DNA from: Oscillospiraceae bacterium
GTDB taxonomy: Bacteria; Bacillota; Clostridia; Oscillospirales; Oscillospiraceae
Length of the DNA stretch: 6,938 nucleotides
Assembly (NCBI GenBank): GCA_020025535.1
Contig: JAHHRY010000020.1
Span: 1 to 6,938, forward strand
Direction of reading: 5' to 3'
Shown: positions 1-5,102 of the stretch, piece by piece
Position numbering within the stretch: position 1 is the first letter of the stretch
Layout of the letters: each line of letters opens with the position of its first letter
Program-made: the position numbers and the translations under genes
The notes under the pieces: generated by a model
Told to the model about the DNA's origin: nothing
Databases searched by the model: none
What the model saw: the letters and a program-made list of their open reading frames with translations, nothing else

Positions 1-9
1 TGGTTTTCC

Positions 10-47
10 AAATGGCAGGGCACGATTCGTGTCCTGCCATTTATTTT
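10..47 (+). terminator. Rho-independent terminator of an upstream gene
   Basis: A 15-bp stem (10-24 with 28-42, one G-U pair at 20/32) closes a 3-nt loop and runs into a T-rich tail (40-47). The tail lies on the plus-strand side only, so it ends a rightward transcript whose gene is before the window. No coding sequence of that gene remains here. Confidence 0.85.
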
Positions 48-55
48 ACTTTGAA

Positions 56-84
56 TTGAAAAATTCTACATTGTGTGATATAAT
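56..84 (+). promoter_or_regulatory. Sigma-A type promoter for the DUF4430 lipoprotein gene
   Basis: TTGAAA (56-61) and a perfect TATAAT (79-84) are separated by 17 bp, and TG at 76-77 makes an extended -10. Transcription should start near 91, leaving a 5' leader of about 65 nt that shows no obvious riboswitch fold. The promoter follows the upstream terminator directly, so the downstream gene is an independent unit. Confidence 0.8.
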
Positions 85-156
85 CAACAATCTGTTTGTA
101 TATCAATCAAGAATTGGCACAAACTCAATGCAGAATTAAATCTAAGGAGAAAAACA

Positions 157-669
157 ATGGCAAAGTATAACATCAACAAGTTGCTGTGTCTGGTACTCTG
201 TATCGTACTGGCCGCAGCTATGGCCGCCTGCGGCGGCAGCACCGTCCCCTCTGAATCCACCCCGTCCTCCAGCGCCGGCACCCCCGCCGATTCCACCCCC
301 TCCGCTGCCGCACCGGAAACCACTGCCCCCACCGATTCCACCGTCCCCTCCGACGTGATCGTCAAGGGCGAAGGCAAGATTGTTTTCAAGTTCAACGTAC
401 TGGGCAAAGACGGCAAGGAAGTCAAGTTTGAAATCCACACCGACAAGACCTCCGTTGGCGAAGCTCTGCAGGAGGTTGACCTGATTCAGGGCGAGATGGG
501 TGATTACGGTCTGTATGTCAAAACCGTCAACGGCGAAACTCTGGACTACAACAAGGATCAGATGTACTGGGCCTTCTATGTGGACGGTCAGTACGCACTG
601 AAGAGCGCCGACCAGACGGAAATCAATCCCGATTCTGTTTACCTTTTCAAGGCCGAAAAGGCATCCTGA
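157..669 (+). CDS. DUF4430 (transcobalamin-like C-terminal domain) lipoprotein
   Basis: This 170-residue protein is probably anchored to the outer face of the membrane. Residues 1-24 are a lipoprotein signal peptide (basic start, hydrophobic core, then MAAC with Cys25 as the lipidated residue). Residues 28-66 are a Ser/Thr/Pro/Ala-rich linker that probably acts as a wall-spanning spacer. Residues about 74-167 resemble DUF4430, the fold related to the C-terminal domain of transcobalamin: a beta-rich start, TSVGEAL at 98-104, then YWAFYVDG at 137-144 and a final strand around VYLFKAE. The start is chosen from AAGGAG at 144-149, 7 nt before ATG. The gene is alone between its own promoter and terminator. 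The family is known from surface proteins, some linked to cobalamin, but ligands are mostly unproven. Here the neighbouring importer makes a ligand-capture role plausible, which is inference. The linker DNA contains short direct repeats (CCGATTCCACC at 287-297 and 332-342; ACCGTCCCCTC at 241-251 and 340-350), which suggests slippage-driven length variation. Confidence 0.8.
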   Translation: MAKYNINKLLCLVLCIVLAAAMAACGGSTVPSESTPSSSAGTPADSTPSAAAPETTAPTDSTVPSDVIVKGEGKIVFKFNVLGKDGKEVKFEIHTDKTSVGEALQEVDLIQGEMGDYGLYVKTVNGETLDYNKDQMYWAFYVDGQYALKSADQTEINPDSVYLFKAEKAS

Positions 670-681
670 TTTCATTTGCTT

Positions 682-714
682 ACCGGGGCAGCTTTGTCTG
701 CCCCGGTTTCTTTT
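682..714 (+). terminator. Rho-independent terminator after the DUF4430 gene
   Basis: A perfect 10-bp GC-rich stem (682-691 with 698-707) closes a 6-nt loop and is followed by TTTCTTTT (707-714). It starts 13 nt after the stop codon and separates this gene from the importer operon. Confidence 0.88.
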
Positions 715-758
715 ATGGATTGATCCGGGAAAAAGCGTAAAATATCCCCCCTCCCGGC

Positions 759-787
759 TTGTACCCGGTTCCGTTTCCTGTTAAAAT
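759..787 (+). promoter_or_regulatory. Probable promoter of the importer-fmdE operon
   Basis: TTGTAC (759-764) and TAAAAT (782-787) are separated by 17 bp. The predicted start near 794 gives a leader of only about 20 nt before the ATG at 816, too short for a cobalamin or molybdenum-cofactor riboswitch. Control is therefore more likely by a DNA-binding regulator. The -35 box is only a moderate match. Confidence 0.55.
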
Positions 788-802
788 GTTTTTATTAAAA
801 CA
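787..802 (+). promoter_or_regulatory. AT-rich dyad at the operon start, possible operator
   Basis: TGTTTT and AAAACA (787-792 and 797-802) form an inverted repeat with a 4-nt spacer. It begins at the last base of the -10 box and ends just before the ribosome binding site GAGGTG (805-810). The placement suits a repressor that blocks transcription start, as metal-dependent repressors do. The dyad is short and AT-rich, so it could be chance, and I cannot assign it to a regulator. Confidence 0.3.
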
Positions 803-815
803 AAGAGGTGACTTT

Positions 816-1904
816 ATGAAACGTTTTTTTGCTTGTTTACTGGCCCTGTCAATGGTACTGTGCCTCTGTGCCTGCGGACCCGCTTCCCAGCATGAGGATT
901 CCTCCGGAAAACGTACCATAACCGACTCAAAAAACCGGCAGGTACAGGTTCCGCAGAAGGTGGAAAGCATCGTATGCGTCGGTGTCGGCGCTCTGCGCTA
1001 TAGCTGCTATCTGGGTGCCCAGGATCTGGTTGTCGGCGTGGAAGACTACGAAAAGAAACCCACCATGTCCCGCCTGTACAACTATGTGAATTTTGAAGCA
1101 TTCAGCAAGCTGCCCGCCATCGGCGGCAATGGCGACCCCTATGTAGAGGAAATCATCAACATTTCTCCACAGGTCATTGTCATGTCCTCCTACGCCAAGA
1201 TAGACCCCGATGATCTGCAGAAGAAAACAGGTATTCCCGTAGTGGTCGTCCCCGGAAGCGATACCACCCTGGACGACAGCGCCTACGAAACCATCCGTCT
1301 TCTGGGCGAGCTTTACTCCAGAGAAAGCCGTGCCAGGGAGCTGACCGACTACCTCAAAGGCATTGAAGCCGATCTGCAGAAACGCATCTCCGGCATCAAA
1401 GAACATCCTTCCGTCTATGTGGGCGGCGTGTCCTTCAAGGGCGCCCACGGTTTCGAGGGCACCGAAGCACATTACGGCCCCTTCCGGCTGATTGGCGCCA
1501 ACAATCTGGCGGACACCACCGGCCAGTCCGGCGCTTTCAACATCGATCTGGAGCAGGTGCTCCAGTGGGACCCCGATGTGATTTTCCTGGATTTCAACGG
1601 TATGAAGCTGATTCAGGAGGATTACGCCAAAAACCCCGGTTTCTACAACAGTCTGACCGCCGTAAAAGAAGGCAGAGTTTATTCCCAGATCTCCTTCCGC
1701 TCCTCTGCATCCAATCTGGAAACCGCTCTGGCCGATGCCTACTATGCCGCTGTCGTCCTGTATCCCGACGCCTTCAGCGACGTGGACATCGAAACCAAAA
1801 CCGGTGAGATTTTCCAGATGCTGCTGGGCAGCAATCCCTATCCCGACCTAAAGGAGGCTGGCTATGAATTCCGTGCCCTTTCACTCGGCAAAGAACAGCT
1901 GTGA
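816..1904 (+). CDS. Solute-binding lipoprotein of a FecB/BtuF-type ABC importer (metal, oxyanion or metal-complex)
   Basis: This 362-residue extracellular binding protein captures the substrate and delivers it to the permease encoded next. The start is ATG 816 with GAGGTG 5 nt upstream; the frame stays open to 759 but those codons lie in the promoter. Residues 1-19 are a lipoprotein signal peptide with lipobox LCAC and Cys20 lipidated. The mature part looks like a class III periplasmic-binding fold (Peripla_BP_2): N-lobe from about 35 (TITDSKNRQVQVP), AIGG at 101-104, the ISPQVIVMSSY strand at 116-126, a long linker helix around 155-195, and a C-lobe with WDPDVIFLD at 251-259. A segment at 202-233 (YVGGVSFKGAHG, then HYGPF and GANNLAD) and the end region NLETALADAYYAAVVLYP (300-317) resemble binding proteins usually annotated as iron or molybdate type, not classic B12 binders. 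This subgroup assignment is from memory. The last 41 nt overlap the permease gene. Confidence 0.88.
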   Translation: MKRFFACLLALSMVLCLCACGPASQHEDSSGKRTITDSKNRQVQVPQKVESIVCVGVGALRYSCYLGAQDLVVGVEDYEKKPTMSRLYNYVNFEAFSKLPAIGGNGDPYVEEIINISPQVIVMSSYAKIDPDDLQKKTGIPVVVVPGSDTTLDDSAYETIRLLGELYSRESRARELTDYLKGIEADLQKRISGIKEHPSVYVGGVSFKGAHGFEGTEAHYGPFRLIGANNLADTTGQSGAFNIDLEQVLQWDPDVIFLDFNGMKLIQEDYAKNPGFYNSLTAVKEGRVYSQISFRSSASNLETALADAYYAAVVLYPDAFSDVDIETKTGEIFQMLLGSNPYPDLKEAGYEFRALSLGKEQL

Positions 1905-2931
1905 TCCCTCGTACAGAAAACTCCGTGTCCGCAGCATTTCCTTTCTTATCGGCCTTTTTCTCCTGCTGGTGGTAGGATTTGTCCTGTCCCTTGCCTCAGG
2001 CTCCTATAATACCCCCATCGGGGAGCTGCTGAAGGGCGTTTTCGGCATGGCCTCCGATGACAGAATCAATCTGGTGGTCCGCAACAGCCGCCTGCCCCGG
2101 ATCTGCACCGCCATGATCGCCGGTGCCGGTCTCGGAATCACCGGCTGCGTGCTGCAGGCCATCCTGCGGAATCCGCTGGCTTCTGCCTCTACCCTGGGTG
2201 TGTCTCAGGGCGCCGGTTTCGGTGCCGCCTTTGCCATCGTTGTGCTGAACATGGGCGCTGTGGGCGGCCTTGGCAGCATGACCATTCCCCTCTGTGCCTT
2301 TGTGGGAAGCATGGCTGTAGCGCTGGTAATTCTGGGACTGAGCCGCTTCCGTCAGATTTCCGCCGAGGGCATCGTGCTGGCAGGCGTGGCAATCAGCTCC
2401 ATGTTTACCGGAGCCACCACGCTGATTCAGTATTTCGCAAACGAAATCCAGCTGAACACCCTGGTTTTCTGGACCTTCGGCAATCTGGGCAACACCGACT
2501 GGGGCGATGTGGGCATTATGGGCATCGTGGTGCTCTGCGTCAGTGTTTACTTTCTCCTCCACCGCTGGGACTTCAACGCCCTGCTGAGCGGTGAGGAAAC
2601 CGCCATCAGTCTGGGCATCCATGTCAAAAAGCTTACCATGGTGAACATGATCCTCTGCTGCCTTGCCGCCTCCGTGATCGTGTCCTACATTGGTCTGATC
2701 AACTTTATCGGTCTGGTGGCCCCCCACATCGTGCGGATGGTGGTGGGCAACAACCACATTTATCTGCTGCCCGGCTCCGCCATGGCAGGTGCCCTGCTGC
2801 TGTTGCTGGGCGATCTGTTCGCCAGAGTGGTCATCAGCCCCGTAATTCTGCCCATCGGTGCCATTACCTCCTTCCTTGGTGGTCCTCTGTTCCTGTATCT
2901 TCTGTTCAAGGGAGGTAAAAAGGAATGCTGA
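1864..2931 (+). CDS. FecCD-family permease of the ABC importer
   Basis: This 355-residue integral membrane protein should form the homodimeric channel of a type II importer (BtuC, FecCD, FhuB and MolB relatives). About ten hydrophobic segments are visible, the first at 24-46. Family signatures are RLPRI (76-80), the GAGLGITGCVLQ and RNPLASASTLGVSQGAGFGA stretch (87-121), and the cytoplasmic coupling region LINFIGLVAPHIVR (278-291), which contacts the ATPase, followed by the C-terminal PxGxxTxxxGGPxFLYLL segment (330-347). The start at 1864 is supported by AAGGAGG (1851-1857), 6 nt upstream, which lies inside the binding-protein gene. The reading frame therefore overlaps that gene by 41 nt, which suggests translational coupling. 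The length is normal for the family. Substrate cannot be read from the permease alone. Confidence 0.93.
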   Translation: MNSVPFHSAKNSCDPSYRKLRVRSISFLIGLFLLLVVGFVLSLASGSYNTPIGELLKGVFGMASDDRINLVVRNSRLPRICTAMIAGAGLGITGCVLQAILRNPLASASTLGVSQGAGFGAAFAIVVLNMGAVGGLGSMTIPLCAFVGSMAVALVILGLSRFRQISAEGIVLAGVAISSMFTGATTLIQYFANEIQLNTLVFWTFGNLGNTDWGDVGIMGIVVLCVSVYFLLHRWDFNALLSGEETAISLGIHVKKLTMVNMILCCLAASVIVSYIGLINFIGLVAPHIVRMVVGNNHIYLLPGSAMAGALLLLLGDLFARVVISPVILPIGAITSFLGGPLFLYLLFKGGKKEC

Positions 2932-3677
2932 GCGTAGAGAACCTCTCCTACCACTACAAGGGCGGCCCCACCGTGCTGAATGAGGTAAGCTTCTCCGTGG
3001 AGGACGGCGAATTTCTCGCCATCCTCGGCAACAACGGCGTGGGCAAAAGCACCATGCTGAAGTGCTTCAACAAGATTCTTTCCCCGGACAGCGGAAAAAT
3101 CATCATGGACGGGGACGACCTGCTCCGGCTGGAGCGGCGGGAAATCGCCCGGCGAATCGCCTTTGTGGCGCAGAGCGTGCCCAGCACGCAGATGACCGTT
3201 CACGACATCGTCATGCTGGGTCGGAAGCCCTACATGAAATGGGGCTTCACCGAAGAAGACCACCGCATCGTCCACGAAGCCATGGATCAGCTGAAAATTT
3301 CCCATCTGCGAGGCAGATTTTTAAGTCAGCTCTCCGGCGGCGAGCGGCAGAAGGTGATGCTGGCCAGAGCCCTGGCACAGCAGCCCAAGGTGCTGCTGCT
3401 GGACGAGCCTACCAGCAGTCTGGATATTCAGAACCAATATCAGGTACTGCAGATCGTGCAGGACATCTGCAAAGAGAAAAAAATCACCGCGATCATTGTC
3501 ATCCACGACCTGAATCTGGCGCTGCGGTTCTGCAGCCGCTTTCTTTTGCTGCGGCATGGTGAGGTCTACCGCTGCGGCGGCCGGGAGATTCTGGACCGGC
3601 AGGCCCTGTCCGACGTGTACAAGGTCAACGCAGAAGTTGTGGATGTCAAGGGTCACGGTATGGTAATCGTAGATTAA
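2925..3677 (+). CDS. ABC importer ATPase (FepC/BtuD/FecE family)
   Basis: This 250-residue cytoplasmic nucleotide-binding subunit powers the permease. All catalytic motifs are present: Walker A GNNGVGKS (35-42), Q-loop Gln83, signature LSGGERQ (136-142), Walker B VLLLDEP (156-162) with catalytic Glu161, D-loop SSLD (164-167) and switch His194. Length and motif order are typical of COG1120. The gene overlaps the permease stop by 7 nt, and GGGAGG (2910-2915) lies 9 nt before the ATG. Its stop codon partly overlaps the AAAGGAG ribosome binding site of the FmdE gene, so all four proteins are probably made from one message. Nothing is degenerate, so the transporter should be functional. Confidence 0.95.
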   Translation: MLSVENLSYHYKGGPTVLNEVSFSVEDGEFLAILGNNGVGKSTMLKCFNKILSPDSGKIIMDGDDLLRLERREIARRIAFVAQSVPSTQMTVHDIVMLGRKPYMKWGFTEEDHRIVHEAMDQLKISHLRGRFLSQLSGGERQKVMLARALAQQPKVLLLDEPTSSLDIQNQYQVLQIVQDICKEKKITAIIVIHDLNLALRFCSRFLLLRHGEVYRCGGREILDRQALSDVYKVNAEVVDVKGHGMVIVD

Positions 3678-3689
3678 AGGAGCTTTTAT

Positions 3690-4232
3690 ATGAAAATTCT
3701 CGACGAAAACAAAGAACTTTGGAACAAAGTCGTGGCATTCCACGGCCACGAATGCGGCGGTCTTACCATCGGCTACAAGGTCAGCCTCTATGCCATGGAG
3801 CTGCTGGATCTGCACTTCTCCAAGGATGAAGATGTGGTCTGTGCGGCTGAAAACGATTCCTGCAGCGTGGATGCCGTTCAGGTGCTGCTGGGCTGCAGCA
3901 TCGGCAAGGGCAATCTTCTGTTCCATATGCGGGGCAAGCAGGCATTCTCGTTCTATAACCGTACCACCGGAAAGTCCGTCCGTCTGGTGCTGAAGCCCAA
4001 GCCCGAAGGCATGACCAAAGCAGAAAGCTTTGCCTATTATCAGAGCATGGAACCCTGTGAGATGTTCGACGTGAAGGAAGCCACCATCCGGCTGCCGGAA
4101 CACGCCCGCCTTTTCGACTCCTACACCTGCGAGTGCTGCGGCGAAGTCACCGGTGCCAACTGGATCCGTATTCAGGACGGCAAAAAGCTGTGTCTGGACT
4201 GCTGTCAGAACTACGACCGTTTCCGGGTTTGA
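3690..4232 (+). CDS. FmdE-family metalloprotein with C-terminal zinc finger
   Basis: This 180-residue, probably cytoplasmic protein belongs to the FmdE family (PF02663), named after a gene in methanogen molybdenum formylmethanofuran dehydrogenase operons. The N-terminal signature FHGHECGGLTIGY is at 17-29, with His18, His20 and Cys22 as likely metal ligands. A second conserved block is SCSVDAVQ (57-64) followed by GCSIGKGNL (68-76). The tail carries a treble-clef-like zinc site: CECC at 147-150 and CLDCC at 168-172, separated by 17 residues. AAAGGAG (3676-3682) sits 7 nt before ATG, and the gene is 12 nt after the ATPase gene. Biochemical function in bacteria is unproven. As the last gene of an importer operon it could bind, sense or hand on the imported metal or oxyanion, which is inference. 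FmdE next to this transporter class is a pattern I recall from anaerobes. Confidence 0.87.
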   Translation: MKILDENKELWNKVVAFHGHECGGLTIGYKVSLYAMELLDLHFSKDEDVVCAAENDSCSVDAVQVLLGCSIGKGNLLFHMRGKQAFSFYNRTTGKSVRLVLKPKPEGMTKAESFAYYQSMEPCEMFDVKEATIRLPEHARLFDSYTCECCGEVTGANWIRIQDGKKLCLDCCQNYDRFRV

Positions 4233-4254
4233 CCCCCGATTGATTTCCTCCCTG

Positions 4255-4292
4255 ATAATACGCCGCCCCGTATCCGGGGCGGCGTATTATTT
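4255..4292 (+). terminator. Strong terminator of the importer-fmdE operon
   Basis: A perfect 15-bp stem (4255-4269 with 4276-4290), extendable by one G-C pair to leave a 4-nt loop, has a very GC-rich core and ends in TATTATTT. It lies 22 nt after the fmdE stop and closes the operon. Its 5' arm begins ATAATA, so some activity on the opposite strand is possible, but no leftward gene comes from the right. Confidence 0.9.
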
Positions 4293-4324
4293 CCCGGGAA
4301 CGGCAGAAAATACGGACAAAATCC

Positions 4325-4353
4325 TTTACAACCCTTATCTCCCCTGATACAAT
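4325..4353 (+). promoter_or_regulatory. Promoter of the [2Fe-2S] protein operon
   Basis: TTTACA (4325-4330) and TACAAT (4348-4353) are 17 bp apart, and TG at 4345-4346 makes an extended -10. Transcription should begin about 7 nt downstream, giving a leader of roughly 20 nt. With the terminator just upstream, this makes the next two genes a separate unit from the importer. Confidence 0.75.
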
Positions 4354-4379
4354 AAGGAAAAATTCAAGGAGGATCTGCC

Positions 4380-4814
4380 ATGGCCTGGAATGCAGAGGAA
4401 GCGCTGGCCTATTACAAATCTCAGGGCGCACCCGGGGATCAGAACGCCCTCACGAGCCTTCTGCGGGAAGCACAGCAGGAAAACGGTGACAGTATCCCCC
4501 GGTGGCTGCTGCCCAAAATTTCCGCCGCCTACGGCCTGAAAGAAAGCTATCTGACCGCTATCCTGCGGCGGTATCCCAGCCTGCGTCTGGCAGACACCCA
4601 CTGTCTGGAGCTTTGCGGCAGTAAAAGCTGCGGCGGCTCTCTTGCGGAATTTGCCGAGCGGCTGCACCGGCAGAATCCGGAAGCGTTCTCCTTGAAATAC
4701 ACCGGCTGTATGCACTTTTGCGGCAAAGGTCCCAACATCAAATGGGACGGTCAGCTCTATCACAAAGCCGACGAAGCCCTGCTCCGGCGGCTGGTAGAAA
4801 GCATCGGCAAATAA
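4380..4814 (+). CDS. Stand-alone NuoE-like thioredoxin-fold [2Fe-2S] protein
   Basis: This 144-residue soluble protein resembles the NuoE/HydA-gamma type electron-transfer subunit. Residues about 22-66 form the helical N-terminal part (ALTSLLREAQQENG, PRWLLPKISAAYGL, then SYLTAILRRYP), which matches the NuoE helical bundle. The thioredoxin-like half carries the ligand set Cys79-x4-Cys84 and Cys110-x3-Cys114, the spacing used by NuoE to hold one [2Fe-2S] cluster. An additional Cys75 precedes the first ligand. AAGGAGG (4366-4372) lies 7 nt before ATG. In complex I and in bifurcating hydrogenases or formate dehydrogenases NuoE sits beside NuoF, but no such partner is present here, so its redox partner is unknown. 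It is shorter than typical NuoE (about 155-165 residues). An alternative label is (2Fe-2S) ferredoxin of the COG3411 type. Confidence 0.8.
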   Translation: MAWNAEEALAYYKSQGAPGDQNALTSLLREAQQENGDSIPRWLLPKISAAYGLKESYLTAILRRYPSLRLADTHCLELCGSKSCGGSLAEFAERLHRQNPEAFSLKYTGCMHFCGKGPNIKWDGQLYHKADEALLRRLVESIGK

Positions 4815-4833
4815 ACCATGATCGGGAGGATTT

Positions 4834-5055
4834 ATGAAAACTTACGAACTGATTATCGAGCGCCGTCAGCCCTCCTGCGGCGGCAAGCCCCCCAAGGACG
4901 TACAGCTGCGTACCGTTACCACGGACGACCCTGTAGCCTATGTAAGGAGCATCGAAAAGGACGGCCAGCTGCAGGTGACTTCCGCCGACGGCGAAATCGT
5001 GATTTCTCTGGAAATCGGAAGCAAGCGTGTCAAATACACCTTCACGGAAGACTGA
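4834..5055 (+). CDS. Small uncharacterised protein (73 residues)
   Basis: I do not recognise this family. The protein is soluble and charged, with no signal peptide or membrane segment. It alternates short hydrophobic and polar runs (YELIIER, VQLRTVT, LQVTSADGEIVISLEI, RVKYTFTED), which suggests a small beta-rich fold. The single cysteine is Cys15 in SCGGK, next to a proline-rich turn. The gene is supported by GGGAGG (4824-4829), 4 nt before ATG, a 19-nt gap from the Fe-S protein gene, codon use like its neighbours, and a terminator starting at the base after its stop. It is therefore very likely translated and co-transcribed with the Fe-S protein, and may be its partner, which is inference only. 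Confidence 0.75.
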   Translation: MKTYELIIERRQPSCGGKPPKDVQLRTVTTDDPVAYVRSIEKDGQLQVTSADGEIVISLEIGSKRVKYTFTED

Positions 5056-5089
5056 AAAACCGAGGCACCCTGTGGGGTGCCTCGGTTTT
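5056..5089. terminator. Bidirectional terminator between convergent genes
   Basis: A perfect 15-bp stem (5056-5070 with 5075-5089) closes a 4-nt loop TGTG. The arms begin with AAAA and end with TTTT, so a U tail forms on either strand. It begins immediately after the stop of the 73-residue gene and lies 13 bp past the stop of the leftward MATE gene, so it can serve both. Confidence 0.9.
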
Positions 5090-5102
5090 GGCTTATTGGA
5101 AA

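Noticed and set aside
670..815. Cobalamin or molybdenum-cofactor riboswitch upstream of the importer
   Set aside because: After the upstream terminator only about 100 nt remain, the likely transcript leader is about 20 nt, and no B12-box-like GCCACTG is present.
759..815. Upstream extension of the binding-protein frame to an ATG at 759
   Set aside because: The ATG overlaps the promoter -35 region, and the extension would place 19 residues before a textbook lipoprotein signal peptide. ATG 816 has a good ribosome binding site.
1996..2757. Leftward 253-codon open frame inside the permease gene
   Set aside because: It is antisense to a full-length FecCD permease, and its His/Gln/Gly-rich translation is the usual antisense image of a membrane protein gene.
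3321..4103. Leftward open frame antisense to the ATPase and FmdE genes
   Set aside because: It spans the junction of two well-supported rightward genes and shows no motif, promoter or ribosome binding site of its own.
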